From NCBI RefSeq assembly GCF_017798165.1, contig NZ_CP059068.1:2728001-2792000 (forward strand): a stretch of DNA of 64,000 nucleotides, given 5' to 3'. Position numbers and translations under genes: made by a program. Under the pieces are notes generated by a model. That model worked only from the letters and a program-made list of their open reading frames with translations. It searched no databases and was not told where the DNA came from. Shown one piece after another: positions 7,563 through 21,934 of this stretch (position 1 is the first letter of the stretch; every line of letters begins with the position of its first letter). This DNA comes from Rhodoferax sp. AJA081-3. Its GTDB lineage: Bacteria; Pseudomonadota; Gammaproteobacteria; Burkholderiales; Burkholderiaceae_C.

Positions 7563-9508
7563 GCGGCAGCTCCCTTGGCAAGCGCCGCGTCCGATGCCGT
7601 GGCTTTGACCTTGAGGCGGTAGCGGCGGTCCAGCATGGCCAAAAATCCGCCCAGGGCCATCAGCACACAACCACCCCAGATCCAATCGACAAAGGGTTTG
7701 AAGTACACCCGCACCGCCCAGGCCTTGCCCTCCAGCGGCTCGCCCAATGACACATACACGTCGCGGGTGAAGCCGGAGTCAATGGCCGCTTCGGTCATGG
7801 GCATGGTGGACGAAAAGTAGTTGCGTTTCTCAGGGTGCAACACCTGCACGGATCCGCCGTTCTTGCTGACTTCAAAAGTGCCTTGTGCGGCGCTGTAGTT
7901 GGGGCCGGGCACATCCCGCACACCAACCATCTTGAACAGGTAACCACCCACGGTGACGGTATCACCCGGCTCCATGCGCACGTCCTGCTCTTGCTGAAAA
8001 CCTCCGACCAGGGTTACGCCAAACACAAACACGGCAATGCCGAGGTGGCCCAAATGCATGCCCCAGAACGACGCCGGAGGAAGGCCGGATGTGAGCCTGC
8101 GCGCGATCTGGATCACACCCGATGCCGCAATCCACACTGCCAACGCAACACCCATACCGGTCAACATAGTCCAGCCGCCCATCACGCTGGGGACCAGGCC
8201 ACCCGCCACCAGGGCCAGCACGCCCGGAATCCACATGCGCATCGCGATGTCCTTGATATCGGCCTGCTTCCAGCGCGCCAGGGGCACGGCCGCCATCAGA
8301 AACAAGACTGGCACCATGATGGGCACAAACACCGCGTTGAAATACGGCGGGCCGACGGAAATTTTGCCCAGGTGCATGGCATCGATGATCAGCGGGTACA
8401 AGGTGCCCAGCAATACGGATGCACAGGCCACCACCAGCAAGACATTGCCCACCAGCATCAGTGACTCACGTGAGACCAGCGCAAAGGTTCCGCCCAAGGC
8501 AACCTTGGGCGCGCGCCAGGCAAACAGCGCCAGCGACGAACCCACCACCACCACCAAGAGCACCAGAATAAAAACACCCCGCCGCGGATCGGTGGCAAAC
8601 GCGTGCACCGACGTCAACACGCCGGAGCGCACCAAAAATGTCCCCAGCAAGGACAGCGAAAACGCGCCGATGGCCAACAGCACAGTCCAGCTCTTGAAGC
8701 TGCCACGCTTCTCCGTCACGGCCAGCGAATGCAGCAAAGCCGTGCCGAGCAACCAGGGCAAAAAGGATGCGTTCTCTACCGGGTCCCAGAACCACCAGCC
8801 ACCCCAGCCCAGCTCGTAATACGCCCACCAGGAGCCCAGTGCAATGCCCAGGGTCAGGAAAGCCCAGGCCGCAGTCGTCCACGGGCGTGACCAGCGGGCC
8901 CAGGCGGCGTCCAGCCGGCCGGAGAGCAGCGCCGCAATGGCAAACGCAAACGCCACCGCAAAACCGACGTAGCCCATGTACAGCATGGGCGGGTGAAAGA
9001 TCAGACCCGGGTCTTGCAGCAGCGGGTTCAGGTCGCGGCCGTTTTCCGCAGCGGGCAGCAGACGGTCGAAGGGGTTGGAGGTGAACAGCACAAACAACAA
9101 CAGGCCCGCGGTAACAAGCCCCAGTACCCCGATGACACGGGCCACCATGGTGTCGTCCAAGGTGCGGGAGAACTGCGCCACGGCAAGTGTCCACCCCGAC
9201 AGCATGAGCACCCAAAGCAACAGGGAACCTTCGTGCCCTCCCCACACCGCACCAAAGCGAAACAGCGTGGGCAACTGGGCATTGGAGTGGTTCGCCACGT
9301 ACTGCACCGAGAAATCGTTGACGTAAAAACTCCAGGTCAATGCGGCAAAGGACGATGCCATCAGCAGGAACAGCACCTGCGCTGCAGGCCGGGCCAGCAG
9401 CATCCATTCACGGCGGCCGTAGTGGGCACCGGCCAATGGCAGCGTGCCTTGTACCAGGGCGACGCACAGGGCCAGGATGAGGGCAAACTGCCCGAGTTCT
9501 GGGGTCAT
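7559..9508 (-). CDS. ccmF: Haem lyase subunit CcmF
   Basis: 649 residues with about 15 hydrophobic segments. The WWD haem-handling signature is visible ([19 protein letters not shown]), along with conserved His-containing periplasmic loops ([11 protein letters not shown]). CcmF takes haem from CcmE and ligates it to apocytochrome c together with CcmH and CcmI. The start overlaps the ccmE stop by 4 bp and the stop overlaps the ccmG start. Length is usual for the family. Confidence 0.97.
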   Translation of the reverse strand: MTPELGQFALILALCVALVQGTLPLAGAHYGRREWMLLARPAAQVLFLLMASSFAALTWSFYVNDFSVQYVANHSNAQLPTLFRFGAVWGGHEGSLLLWVLMLSGWTLAVAQFSRTLDDTMVARVIGVLGLVTAGLLLFVLFTSNPFDRLLPAAENGRDLNPLLQDPGLIFHPPMLYMGYVGFAVAFAFAIAALLSGRLDAAWARWSRPWTTAAWAFLTLGIALGSWWAYYELGWGGWWFWDPVENASFLPWLLGTALLHSLAVTEKRGSFKSWTVLLAIGAFSLSLLGTFLVRSGVLTSVHAFATDPRRGVFILVLLVVVVGSSLALFAWRAPKVALGGTFALVSRESLMLVGNVLLVVACASVLLGTLYPLIIDAMHLGKISVGPPYFNAVFVPIMVPVLFLMAAVPLARWKQADIKDIAMRMWIPGVLALVAGGLVPSVMGGWTMLTGMGVALAVWIAASGVIQIARRLTSGLPPASFWGMHLGHLGIAVFVFGVTLVGGFQQEQDVRMEPGDTVTVGGYLFKMVGVRDVPGPNYSAAQGTFEVSKNGGSVQVLHPEKRNYFSSTMPMTEAAIDSGFTRDVYVSLGEPLEGKAWAVRVYFKPFVDWIWGGCVLMALGGFLAMLDRRYRLKVKATASDAALAKGAAA

Positions 9509-9945
9509 GGTGTTGTGCTGCCTTTGCTCTGTTGTGCCTTGTCCAGGGCGTCTTTGGCCTCGGGCGGCATATAGTTTTCGTCGTGTTTGGCCAGCACTTC
9601 GGTGGCGATGTATTCACCGCCCGTGATCTGCTTGACCTGCACCACGGCGCCCTTGCCCTCTTTGAAGAGGTCCGGCAGGATGCCGGTGTAGGCCACCGGA
9701 ATGTCTTGCACCATGTCGGTCATGGTGAAGTGCACGGTCAGGTTGTCGCGGCGGATGGAGCCCTCTTTGACCAGCCCCCCGATGCGAAAGGCCTGGGTCT
9801 TGGGCGCCTTGCCGGCCTTTACGTCGCTGGGGGTGACATACAGGGCGATGTTGCTGTTCAGGGCATTGAGGACCAGGGCGGCGGCGATTCCTACTGCGCA
9901 CAATCCCCCGCCTATGATGGCGGCGCGTTTTTTCCAACGTTTCAC
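9505..9945 (-). CDS. ccmE: Haem chaperone CcmE
   Basis: 146 residues: an N-terminal anchor (about residues 7-28), an OB-fold periplasmic domain, and the haem-attachment motif [11 protein letters not shown] near residue 120, whose His binds haem covalently. It carries haem from CcmC to CcmF. It overlaps ccmD and ccmF by 4 bp each. Confidence 0.96.
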   Translation of the reverse strand: MKRWKKRAAIIGGGLCAVGIAAALVLNALNSNIALYVTPSDVKAGKAPKTQAFRIGGLVKEGSIRRDNLTVHFTMTDMVQDIPVAYTGILPDLFKEGKGAVVQVKQITGGEYIATEVLAKHDENYMPPEAKDALDKAQQSKGSTTP

Positions 9946-10130
9946 GGGTTTTCCATTTCCAGTTTTTCGGCCGCGGTTTGCCGGCGCAGGGTGCGCACGG
10001 CCTGGCTATGACGCTGGCGTATCAACAAAGGTTCCACAACAAAGGCCAACAGGCAGGCGCCAAAGCTGCCCCATACATAGAGGGCGTAGCCGCCCATTGC
10101 AAAAAAATCTGCCGCAGAGTTCCAGTTCAT
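9942..10130 (-). CDS. ccmD: Haem exporter accessory protein CcmD
   Basis: 62 residues from ATG 10130. One transmembrane segment ([25 protein letters not shown]) and a basic cytoplasmic tail ([13 protein letters not shown]), as in CcmD, which helps CcmC load haem on CcmE. Longer reading of this frame would lie wholly within ccmC. Placed between ccmC and ccmE with 4-bp overlaps. Confidence 0.88.
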   Translation of the reverse strand: MNWNSAADFFAMGGYALYVWGSFGACLLAFVVEPLLIRQRHSQAVRTLRRQTAAEKLEMENP

Positions 10131-10888
10131 GCTGCCACCTCCCGCGTCATTTCGGGCAACTGTTTGACCCATTCGGTGTGGGATTCCCGCTCCAGGATGA
10201 TGGCGCGGACCCGGGTCAATGCCACGGCGATGGAATACATCCACAGGCACAGCGCCATCAGCAGCATGCCCCACAACATGGTCATGGCCATGGTGGGCGA
10301 CTTGTTGATGGACACCGAGGCCCCCTGGTGCAGGGTGTTCCACCAGGTGACCGAGAAATAGATGATGGGCACATTGACCACGCCCACCAGGGCGAGAATC
10401 GCACCTGCCTTGTCGGCCCGCCGGGGGTCTTCTATGGATGCCTGCAGCGCGATGAAGCCCAGGTACAAAAAGAACAGGATCAGCTCAGACGTGAGCCTGG
10501 CATCCCACACCCACCAGGTGCCCCACATGGGCTTGCCCCAAAAGGCCCCCGTCCACAGCGACAGGAAGGCCATCAGTGCACCGGTGGGCGCCAGCGCCTG
10601 GGCCATCATGCTGGACAGGCGTGCATTGAGCGACAGGCCCATGGCAGCCCAGCCGGCCATGACCAGATAGATGAACATCGACATCCACGAGGTGGGCACG
10701 TGCACAAAGATGATGCGGTAGCCCTCACCCTGTGTGGCGTCGGTGGGTGCGACAAAAAACCCCATCCACAGACCGGCCGCGCCAAACAGGGCGGTCAGCA
10801 CCCAGAACACGGGGATCATCTTGCCCGCCAGCGGGTAAAAGGTCTGGGGGCTGGCGAATCTGAACCAGTTTGTCAGTTGCTTGCTCAT
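10127..10888 (-). CDS. ccmC: Haem exporter protein CcmC
   Basis: 253 residues from ATG 10888, which overlaps the ccmB stop. Six hydrophobic segments and the tryptophan-rich WWD motif (MWGTWWVWDARLTSEL), with the conserved flanking His residues. CcmC transfers haem to CcmE in the periplasm. Confidence 0.96.
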   Translation of the reverse strand: MSKQLTNWFRFASPQTFYPLAGKMIPVFWVLTALFGAAGLWMGFFVAPTDATQGEGYRIIFVHVPTSWMSMFIYLVMAGWAAMGLSLNARLSSMMAQALAPTGALMAFLSLWTGAFWGKPMWGTWWVWDARLTSELILFFLYLGFIALQASIEDPRRADKAGAILALVGVVNVPIIYFSVTWWNTLHQGASVSINKSPTMAMTMLWGMLLMALCLWMYSIAVALTRVRAIILERESHTEWVKQLPEMTREVAA

Positions 10889-11550
10889 TCCAATGCGATC
10901 CTCAAGGCAGCCGTGGCGGCCCACGGTGCAAAAAACACAGACAGCGCCAGCAGGGCCGCCAGCAGGGACAAATGCCCGCCCGCGCCCAGCCCGGCAATAT
11001 GGGACTCCACAGCCCCGGCGCCAAAAATCAATACCGGCACAAACAGCGGCAGCACCAGCAGGCTCAGCAAGACACCGCCACCGCGCACACCCAGTGTCAG
11101 CGCAGCACCAATGGCGCCAATCAGCGAGAGCACCGGTGTGCCCAGCAGCAGGGCCAGCACCAACACGCCCAAGGCTCCGGCATCCAGATCAAACTGCAGG
11201 CCCAGCACCGGCGCCATCAGCACCAGCGGCAGGCCGCTGACCAGCCAGTGGGCCGCAATTTTGCCAACAACCAGACCCACCAGAGGGCTTGGGGAGATTG
11301 CCATCTGCTCCAGGGTGCCGTCGGCATGGTCGGCCGCAAACATGCGCTGCAGTGCCAGCATGGTGGCCAGCAAGGCGCCCACCCACAACACGCCGGGTGC
11401 GATTTTGCGCAGCAGGCCCGGCTCTGGCCCTATGCCCAAGGGGAACAGGCTGCTGACGATGACAAAAAAGAACAGTGCCGTCAGCACCTCACTCTTGCGC
11501 CGCACCACAACCAGCAGGTCGCGCTGCACAACGGCCAGTATCGCGCTCAC
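10885..11550 (-). CDS. ccmB: Haem exporter ABC permease CcmB
   Basis: 221 residues with six hydrophobic segments; typical CcmB N-terminus (VVQRDLLVVVRRKSEVL) and length. It forms the CcmAB ABC module that releases holo-CcmE from CcmC using ATP. Overlaps ccmA and ccmC by 4 bp. Confidence 0.95.
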   Translation of the reverse strand: MSAILAVVQRDLLVVVRRKSEVLTALFFFVIVSSLFPLGIGPEPGLLRKIAPGVLWVGALLATMLALQRMFAADHADGTLEQMAISPSPLVGLVVGKIAAHWLVSGLPLVLMAPVLGLQFDLDAGALGVLVLALLLGTPVLSLIGAIGAALTLGVRGGGVLLSLLVLPLFVPVLIFGAGAVESHIAGLGAGGHLSLLAALLALSVFFAPWAATAALRIALE

Positions 11551-12152
11551 AACTGCACCACCAATCCGCCGGCGATGGGCATGGTTTGGTGGCTGGTCAG
11601 CACCGCCATGCCACCACCGGCTAGGTGTTCAGTGATCAGGGTGGCCAGCAGGTCCACGGCTTTGGTGTCCAGCGCGGTAAAGGGCTCATCCAGTATCCAC
11701 AGCCTGGCCTTGCGGGTGGCCAGGCGGGCCAGCATCACGCGACGCTTTTGCCCGGCCGACAACACGCGTATCGGCAAATCTTCGCGACCGCGCAGGCCCA
11801 TGCGGTAGAGCGCGGCCAGCGCCTGGGTTTCGGGCAGTGCGGCGCCATCCATGGCGGCGGCAAAGCGCAGGTTTTCCAATGCGCTGAGGTCTTCCTTGAC
11901 AGCGCCCTGGTGGCCAAAAAATAAGAAATGCCGGCGGTAATCGGATTCGGTCGACTGAATGGGGTGACCGCACCAGCGGACCTCACCTTCGGCGGGGAGC
12001 GCCAACCCGGCCAGCAGGCGCAACAAACTGGTTTTGCCGGCGCCGTTTTCGCCCCGCACGTGCAGCCACTGTCCCGCATCCACGGCGAGGTCCAGTTGGG
12101 CAAACAGTCGGCGTTCGCCGCGCACGCAGCTCAGACCGTGTGCACTCAGCAT
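11547..12152 (-). CDS. ccmA: Haem exporter ABC ATPase CcmA
   Basis: 201 residues if started at ATG 12152. The frame extends 25 codons upstream, but those residues are not ABC-like and the family usually starts at this point. Walker A GENGAGKTS (about residues 36-44), signature LSAGQKRR, Walker B LWILDEPFTALD and an H-loop His (TSHQ) are all present. First gene of the ccmABCDEFGHI operon. Confidence 0.95.
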   Translation of the reverse strand: MLSAHGLSCVRGERRLFAQLDLAVDAGQWLHVRGENGAGKTSLLRLLAGLALPAEGEVRWCGHPIQSTESDYRRHFLFFGHQGAVKEDLSALENLRFAAAMDGAALPETQALAALYRMGLRGREDLPIRVLSAGQKRRVMLARLATRKARLWILDEPFTALDTKAVDLLATLITEHLAGGGMAVLTSHQTMPIAGGLVVQL

Positions 12153-12271
12153 GAAACGAATTTGGAAGTCAATTTGGAGGACGCCTTGCCCGGGCTGTGT
12201 GGCGTGCCCATCAGGGCGGTAGGGCATCGCCCGCCATTGTAATCAACCGGTCTTGCGCCACACCGGCCCGT

Positions 12272-12277
12272 TATAAT
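12272..12277 (+). promoter_or_regulatory. Candidate -10 box for the cytochrome c gene
   Basis: A perfect TATAAT lies 44 bp before the cytochrome start at 12321. A clear -35 at standard distance is missing (TTGCGC is only 13 bp upstream), so the promoter may be activator-dependent. Confidence 0.4.
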
Positions 12278-12320
12278 CGCCCGTTCCTTTCCGCGCGCGC
12301 ATCCGACTATTGAGGACCCC

Positions 12321-12851
12321 ATGAGCAACCACAGCAACGCACCTGGCCACGACGACGAGGCCCACACCGGCCCAATCAAAAATCCCAAGCAACTGTTGCT
12401 GGCAGTGTTCTATTCTTTTGTTATCCCAATCTTCGTGATCATTGGCTTGGTCTACTACGTCACCTCGGCCAACAAGCCCCAGTCGGGCTCGGTCAATCTG
12501 GAACAGTCCGTGGTGGCGCGTATCCAGAAGGTTGGCACCGTAGAGATCCGTGATGCCAACCGCGAAATGAAAAGCGGCGAAGCCGTTTACCAAGCCCAGT
12601 GCACCGCCTGCCACACCAGTGGCGCAGCGGGCGCCCCCAAGCTGGGTGACACCGCAGCCTGGGCTGCCCGTATCAAAACCGGTTACGACGCCCTGCTGCA
12701 GTCTGCCCTCAAGGGCAAAGGCGCCATGGGAGCCCAAGCCGGCGGCGACTTTGACGATTTTGAAATTGCACGCGCCGTGGTCCATATGGCCAACGCTGGT
12801 GGTGCCAAGTTTGCTGAGCCGGTAAAAGCCGCGCCCGCTGCCAAACCCTGA
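12321..12851 (+). CDS. Membrane-anchored class I cytochrome c (c5-like)
   Basis: 176 residues. A hydrophilic, His-rich N-terminus is followed by one transmembrane segment (about residues 27-50), then a periplasmic domain with one haem-binding CTACH motif (about residues 94-98) and a distal Met candidate in KGAMGAQ. It resembles the cytochrome c5/CycB type electron carriers of betaproteobacteria that feed oxidases. It is divergent from the ccm operon that matures it, 168 bp away, and is followed by a strong terminator. Confidence 0.88.
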   Translation: MSNHSNAPGHDDEAHTGPIKNPKQLLLAVFYSFVIPIFVIIGLVYYVTSANKPQSGSVNLEQSVVARIQKVGTVEIRDANREMKSGEAVYQAQCTACHTSGAAGAPKLGDTAAWAARIKTGYDALLQSALKGKGAMGAQAGGDFDDFEIARAVVHMANAGGAKFAEPVKAAPAAKP

Positions 12852-12870
12852 TTTTTGGCCAAGCCTTCTT

Positions 12871-12896
12871 AGCCGGCCTTTGCGCCGGCTTTTTTC
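12871..12896 (+). terminator. Rho-independent terminator after the cytochrome c gene
   Basis: Stem AGCCGGC/GCCGGCT with a 6-nt loop, followed by TTTTTC, 20 bp after the stop codon. Confidence 0.85.
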
Positions 12897-12927
12897 TTTC
12901 TGGGCTGGCTCTTCAAACGAAACTGGG

Positions 12928-12973
12928 CTCTAGCCCCCGTCAGTGCTAGATATACCGCTATACCTTATGTAGC
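12928..12973 (-). repeat. Dispersed short repeat (ACGGGGGCTAGAG type), copy A
   Basis: Reverse complement reads ...GGTATATCTAGCACTGACGGGGGCTAGAG. The same terminal word ACGGGGGCTA and nearby TAGCT/GCTAT words occur in copies near 24057, 25801, 32302 and 50691. Confidence 0.5.
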
Positions 12974-13509
12974 ATCTTTGATTCGGCGGCGGGGCTGGTG
13001 GTGTAGCCATATCGCGCGGCCAGGCTGCTGCGTTTCACTTCCTGCACGGTCCACTGGCCCGCCTCCACCGCTTCTGCGGCCAACGCCACATCCTGGGTGT
13101 GGACCAGGCCAAAGCCCAGTGGTGTTTCCAGGTACAGCCAACCCTGTTCATCGGTCAGGCACACCGTGCATGTGGTCGGCAGACCGGTGTGGGATTGCAG
13201 TGTGTAGTCGGCCTGCACACGCCAAATCCACGGTGTTGCGGCCAGCTCCACATACACCCGCTGTGGGCCATTCTGGAAGAACCAGCGGCCGCTGTCGTCG
13301 GCCATGTAATTGCGGTTGATAAACGCAATCAGCTTCTCGTGCAGCAGCAATGAGCCCTTGGCCGCCGGTGGTCCACCGGCAAAAGGGCCCAGCGACTGCA
13401 CCCGGTCATCCCGCATGTACCAGTTGCCACGCGTGTCAAGGCCCAGCCAGCCGTAACAGTCCGGCACATTGGGCCACTTGGCCATGGCTTGGCGGACGAT
13501 GTCATCCAT
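12958..13509 (-). CDS. Conserved hypothetical protein, probable DUF2946 type
   Basis: 183 residues, soluble. The N-terminus (MDDIVRQAMAKWPNVPDCYGWLGLD) and the FFQNGPQRVYVELAATPWIWR block look like a family widespread in Burkholderiales, to my recollection labelled DUF2946, of unknown function. It overlaps the end of the upstream hydrolase gene by 8 bp, so the two are likely cotranscribed and coupled. No catalytic motif is evident. Confidence 0.7.
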   Translation of the reverse strand: MDDIVRQAMAKWPNVPDCYGWLGLDTRGNWYMRDDRVQSLGPFAGGPPAAKGSLLLHEKLIAFINRNYMADDSGRWFFQNGPQRVYVELAATPWIWRVQADYTLQSHTGLPTTCTVCLTDEQGWLYLETPLGFGLVHTQDVALAAEAVEAGQWTVQEVKRSSLAARYGYTTSPAAESKMLHKV

Positions 13510-14509
13510 TGTGAGTACCCACTCTTGTTTTAGTACCGGCGTGTCTTAGAAGCCAACCACCCACCGCCTCTGGCATGGCAAACACATGGGTGGGCGGGCG
13601 CCCCTGCGGAAAGCCTACGTGGCCACCATGTGCGGGTTGCCACAGTGTGACGTGGGAACCCACTTCGTGCTGGGACGGCAAACTGCTGGCGGGCACAAAG
13701 GGATCGTTGCGGGCGTTGACCACCAGGGCAGGAAGCTTGATGCTGCGCAAGTGCGGCTTGGCCGAGGCCCGGCTCCAGTAGTCATCGGTGTTCTTGAACC
13801 CGTGTACCGGTGCGGTGAACACGTTGTCAAATTCGTAGAGGTCTTTGGCCCGCAGCAGGGCATCCCGGTCAAACAAGCCGGGGTGCTGGTCCAGCTTGCG
13901 CAAGGCCTTGGGCTTCATGGTGTTCAGGAACATGCGGGTGTAGACGAGCCGATTGAAGCCTTTGCCAATGGCGTGCCCCCCGGCCGCCAGGTCGATGGGC
14001 GAGCTGACAGCCGCCACCGCCGACACCACCGCAGCGGCGGATGCGCCCATTTCCTGTGCCCAGCGCAACAAGGCATTGCCACCCAATGAAACACCTACCG
14101 CCACGATGGGGCCGGTGTGGTGTGCACGAAACCGCTGCAACACCCAGCCGATTTCAGCATGGTCGCCCGAGTGGTAGGCACGGGGCCCCAGGTTCAGTTC
14201 ACCGCTGCAGCCGCGAAAGTGCGGCACCGCGTAAGCCATGCCGTGTTCCCGCGCAAAGTCGGCAAAGGCCAGCGCGTAGTGGCTGGCGGACGAACCTTCC
14301 AGACCGTGGAACAACACCAGCAAGGTCTGATTGGTTTCTATCGTCTGCAGCGAGACCAAATAGTCCACATCGATGAAGTCAGCATCTGGTGTAGTCCAGC
14401 GTTCGCGGCGGTAGGCTGGCGGCGCACCCTGGACCCGGCGGGCGTACAACGCGGGCCATATGGTCTGCAGATTGCCACCAGGCAACCAGGATGGCGCTAC
14501 ATAATTCAT
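13502..14509 (-). CDS. Alpha/beta hydrolase, YheT family
   Basis: 335 residues. The YheT/UPF0017 N-terminus (PSWLPGGNLQTIWPAL) is followed by an alpha/beta-hydrolase fold with oxyanion-hole region LFHGLEGS, nucleophile elbow GVSLGGN (Ser), an Asp in ARNDPFVP and a C-terminal His in HGGHVGF. The substrate in bacteria is unclear; the family has esterase members. Cytoplasmic. Confidence 0.88.
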   Translation of the reverse strand: MNYVAPSWLPGGNLQTIWPALYARRVQGAPPAYRRERWTTPDADFIDVDYLVSLQTIETNQTLLVLFHGLEGSSASHYALAFADFAREHGMAYAVPHFRGCSGELNLGPRAYHSGDHAEIGWVLQRFRAHHTGPIVAVGVSLGGNALLRWAQEMGASAAAVVSAVAAVSSPIDLAAGGHAIGKGFNRLVYTRMFLNTMKPKALRKLDQHPGLFDRDALLRAKDLYEFDNVFTAPVHGFKNTDDYWSRASAKPHLRSIKLPALVVNARNDPFVPASSLPSQHEVGSHVTLWQPAHGGHVGFPQGRPPTHVFAMPEAVGGWLLRHAGTKTRVGTHNG

Positions 14510-14552
14510 AGCTATTGAATCAATAAATTCGGTGGCTAGGGGGTGATTTTAT

Positions 14553-15038
14553 TCAATGCAATACCTGGGACACCTGGTTAACCTCCTGCACTTCGTCCTG
14601 GGTGCCGGGGCTGGCGTGGTGCACCACCAGGCGCCAGCCCAGGGGTGTCAGGTGGTAGACATTGGTGGCCAGCACAAAAGCGTGGACAGGGCCTTCGCTG
14701 GTCATCACCTCGATGCGCTCTAGCACATTGTGCACCGCACTGGCCATGGAGGTGATGCGCCGGATGGACTCTGCCTGCACCTGGATGGAGCCTTCATGGC
14801 CAAAAATGGCGTCAAAGGCCGAGCGTATGGCCAGTGCCCCCACCACACGGGGACCGCCGGGGTGGATACACACAATGTCGTCATCATCGGCCCAACAGGC
14901 CATCAGCTTTTCGATGTCCGCCGACTGGAGCGCCTCGTAGAAGGCGGTCTCCACTTCGTCGGGTGTCACGCCTAGGGTGGCGGCTTGCTGGCGTGCTTTG
15001 GGCATGGGCTGCGTGGAAAAGGAGGCTGGTCGTGCCAT
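14553..15038 (-). CDS. SnoaL/NTF2-like protein (DUF4440 type)
   Basis: 161 residues from ATG 15038; the longer frame is not conserved in character. The core (VETAFYEALQSADIEKLMACWADDDDIVCIHPGG...) is the cone-shaped NTF2-like fold used by ketosteroid isomerase relatives and many proteins of unknown function. No defined active site can be assigned. It lies between the hydrolase and the atp terminator. Confidence 0.75.
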   Translation of the reverse strand: MARPASFSTQPMPKARQQAATLGVTPDEVETAFYEALQSADIEKLMACWADDDDIVCIHPGGPRVVGALAIRSAFDAIFGHEGSIQVQAESIRRITSMASAVHNVLERIEVMTSEGPVHAFVLATNVYHLTPLGWRLVVHHASPGTQDEVQEVNQVSQVLH

Positions 15039-15060
15039 TGTGACGTGTTTATCCACGTAC

Positions 15061-15089
15061 AAAAAACAAAACCGCCCGGAGGCGGTTTT
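15061..15089 (-). terminator. Terminator of the atp operon
   Basis: On the minus strand, stem AAAACCGCC/GGCGGTTTT with a short loop followed by GTTTTTTG, 20 bp beyond the atpC stop. Confidence 0.85.
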
Positions 15090-15108
15090 GTGCGCTAGTG
15101 CAAAGCGT

Positions 15109-15525
15109 TTACTTTTTGAGACGGTACTTGCGCAGTGCGGCGATTTCGGCCGCAATGACGTACATCTCTGACTGGGCCTTGGCCACATCAAATTCGGTTT
15201 TGGCGTTCTTCAACGCCTCTTCAGCCGCTGCCTTGGCAGCATTGGCCTTCTCTTCGTCCAGATCCTTGCCACGGATAGCCGTGTCGGACAGAACGGTGAT
15301 GCAGTTGGGTTGCACTTCCAAAATACCACCGGCAACGAAGACAAACTCTTCACTGCCGTCAGCCTTTTCGATGCGCACCGAACCAGCCTTGATACGGGTG
15401 ATCAGGGGTGTGTGGCGGGGATAAATGCCGAGTTCGCCAGCTTCACCGGGCAGGGCCACAAACTTGGCTTCACCGGAGTAGATGGATTCTTCAGCACTGA
15501 CCACGTCAACATGGATGGTGTTCAT
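15109..15525 (-). CDS. atpC: ATP synthase F1 epsilon subunit
   Basis: 138 residues from ATG 15525. Beta-sandwich N-terminus with the typical [19 protein letters not shown] block and a C-terminal two-helix inhibitory domain. It connects the gamma shaft to the c-ring and inhibits ATP hydrolysis. Last gene of the atp operon. Confidence 0.96.
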   Translation of the reverse strand: MNTIHVDVVSAEESIYSGEAKFVALPGEAGELGIYPRHTPLITRIKAGSVRIEKADGSEEFVFVAGGILEVQPNCITVLSDTAIRGKDLDEEKANAAKAAAEEALKNAKTEFDVAKAQSEMYVIAAEIAALRKYRLKK

Positions 15526-15600
15526 GGTGTTCCTAATCTGTTCAATCAGTTGGGGACAGCGCTTGCCGCTACGCGACTGCGGTCTGTCCCACAATATTTC

Positions 15601-17953
<2,353 letters not shown>

Positions 17954-18002
17954 AAGTGCCCCTTTTGCTTAGATTCGTGAAAGACTCGTTACGGAGTCCG
18001 AA

Positions 18003-19613
<1,611 letters not shown>

Positions 19614-19663
19614 GACTCTTTCCTTCTTTCTTTAGTTGGGCTTCACAGCAAGTGGCTTGCGCC

Positions 19664-20194
19664 TCAGACTGTCAAAGCCACTTTCATTTGTTCCAGACGG
19701 GCCTTGACGGAGGTGTCAAGCACTTCGTCACCCACCACCACACGGATACCGCCAATCAGCTCGGCGTCGAGTTCAACGGTGACGTTGAGCTTGCGGCCAA
19801 AACGCTTTTCGAGCGAAGCCGCAACTTCCGCCAACGCAGCTGCGTCGATCGGGAAAGCGCTGTAGACAACGGCGTCGGACATACCACTCTTGGCGTTCTT
19901 CAGCACACGGAAAGACGCTGCAATTTCGGGCAGCGCATCCAGGCGTCCGTTGTCGATGACAGTGCGCAGGAAGTTTTTACCTTGCTCCGACAGCGCTGCC
20001 TTCATCACGCCGGCGATCAGGTCGTAAACCTGGGCGCTGGTGACTTTGGGGTCGCTGGCGAATTGCTGCAGTTGACCATTTCTGGCAACTTCAGCGAGCT
20101 CATCCAGCCACACTTCGGCAGCGTTCAAGTCTGCTTGCGCAGCCTTGAACAGGGCTTCGGCATACGGCCGGGCAATGGTGGCAAGTTCAGCCAT
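19664..20194 (-). CDS. atpH: ATP synthase F1 delta subunit
   Basis: 176 residues. N-terminal six-helix bundle ([13 protein letters not shown]) and the C-terminal [30 protein letters not shown] block typical of delta/OSCP. It links the b-subunit stator to the top of F1. Confidence 0.96.
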   Translation of the reverse strand: MAELATIARPYAEALFKAAQADLNAAEVWLDELAEVARNGQLQQFASDPKVTSAQVYDLIAGVMKAALSEQGKNFLRTVIDNGRLDALPEIAASFRVLKNAKSGMSDAVVYSAFPIDAAALAEVAASLEKRFGRKLNVTVELDAELIGGIRVVVGDEVLDTSVKARLEQMKVALTV

Positions 20195-20203
20195 GGTCTT
20201 CCC

Positions 20204-20674
20204 TTACAGCTCAGTCTTCAGACGAGACAGCAAGTCGGCATGCACACCGGCATTGACTTCCTTGCGCAGAATCTGCTCAGCACCTTTGACAGCGAGGGCG
20301 GCGACCTGGTCGCGCAGGGCCTCACGGGCCTTGACCGACTGTTGCTCCGCTTCCGCCTTGGCAGCCGCAATGATGCGGTTGGCCTCTTCGGTTGCGCGGG
20401 CCTTGGCTTCTTCCACAATGGCCTGTCCACGGCGCTCGGCTTCCGCCAGACGACCTGCAGTCTCATTCTTGGAAGATGCCAGCTCGGCTTCCACTTTTTT
20501 ATTGGCGGACGCCAGTTCGGCCTTGGCCTTGTCGGCGGCAGCGAGGCCGTCGGCTATTTTCTGTGCCCGCTCGTCCAGCGCTTTCGTGATCGGGGGCCAC
20601 ACGAATTTCATCGTGAACCACACCAGGATCGCAAAAACGATAGCCTGCAGGAACAGGGTTGCGTTGATGTTCAC
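20204..20674 (-). CDS. atpF: ATP synthase F0 b subunit
   Basis: 156 residues. N-terminal transmembrane helix ([24 protein letters not shown]), then a long charged, Ala-rich helix forming the dimeric stator stalk. 9 bp upstream of atpH. Confidence 0.97.
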   Translation of the reverse strand: MNINATLFLQAIVFAILVWFTMKFVWPPITKALDERAQKIADGLAAADKAKAELASANKKVEAELASSKNETAGRLAEAERRGQAIVEEAKARATEEANRIIAAAKAEAEQQSVKAREALRDQVAALAVKGAEQILRKEVNAGVHADLLSRLKTEL

Positions 20675-20709
20675 GGTTTGATTCCTTCTCTAACGTGAAG
20701 GGCCGTTGA

Positions 20710-20967
<258 letters not shown>

Positions 20968-21019
20968 CTAAAAGTTAGTGGAAAAAGAAAAACGAAAACA
21001 AAGAAACGAAAGAGTTACA

Positions 21020-21898
21020 TCAATGTGCGTCGTGCGCTTGACCGGTGTAGATCAGCGTCAACATCATAAAGATGAAGGCTTGCAAAGTGATCACCAGAAT
21101 GTGGAACAGCGTCCACACGGTTCCGGCGATGACGTGGCCAAGAGCCAAACCAACACCTGTCGCTGACAGTGCCCAGCCGCCACCCATCAGGGCGATCAAC
21201 ATAAACACCAACTCACCCGCAAACATATTGCCAAACAACCGCATGCCGTGGGACACGGTCTTGGCAACGTATTCAATCATCTGCATCAAGAAATTGATGG
21301 GGTACAGCGCCCAGTGGTCGCCAAACGGCGCCGCAATCAACTCATGCGCCCAGCCGCCCAGACCCTTGATCTTGATGTTGTAGAACACGCAGATCAACAA
21401 TACGGAGCAGGACAAGCCCAAGGTAGTCGACAGATCGGCAGTGGGAACCACACGCATGTAGTCTTTAAAACCCATGGCCGGGCCGGCCGTGTGCCAGAAC
21501 TGGGGAATCAGATCCACTGGCAACATGTCCATGGCATTCATCAGGAAAATCCAGACAAACACGGTCAGCGCCAACGGGGAGATCAGCTTGCGGCTCTTGG
21601 CATTGTGGATCACGCCCTTGGCCTGGTTTTCCACCATCTCGGACAAAATTTCAACGGCAGCCTGGAAACGGCCGGGCACGCCGGATGTGGCTTTGCGTGC
21701 AGCGCTCCACAACACAAAGCAGCCAATCACGCCCAAAATCACCGAAAACAGCACCGAGTCAAAGTTGAACAGGCTGAAGTCGACAATATTGGTCTGCTTC
21801 ACGCTTTGGAAGGAAAAATCCTTCTGCAGGTGTTGCAAGTGGTGCTGGATGTATTCACCAGCGGAGGGGGCATGTGTTCCAGTGTTTTCTACAGACAT
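21020..21898 (-). CDS. atpB: ATP synthase F0 a subunit
   Basis: 292 residues with five to six hydrophobic segments. The essential Arg lies in SHGMRLFGNMFAGE and conserved polar residues in the last helix (TLQAFIFMMLTLIYTGQA). It forms the proton half-channels against the c ring. Confidence 0.97.
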   Translation of the reverse strand: MSVENTGTHAPSAGEYIQHHLQHLQKDFSFQSVKQTNIVDFSLFNFDSVLFSVILGVIGCFVLWSAARKATSGVPGRFQAAVEILSEMVENQAKGVIHNAKSRKLISPLALTVFVWIFLMNAMDMLPVDLIPQFWHTAGPAMGFKDYMRVVPTADLSTTLGLSCSVLLICVFYNIKIKGLGGWAHELIAAPFGDHWALYPINFLMQMIEYVAKTVSHGMRLFGNMFAGELVFMLIALMGGGWALSATGVGLALGHVIAGTVWTLFHILVITLQAFIFMMLTLIYTGQAHDAH

Positions 21899-21934
21899 AG
21901 GTCACCAAATATCAATTCGAACCGTTTTGAGACT

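Noticed and set aside
9701..11635. Long plus-strand open frame (644 codons) opposite the ccm genes
   Set aside because: Low-complexity His/Gln/Arg-rich translation mirrors GC-rich third positions of ccmE-ccmB on the other strand; no ribosome site or family resemblance.
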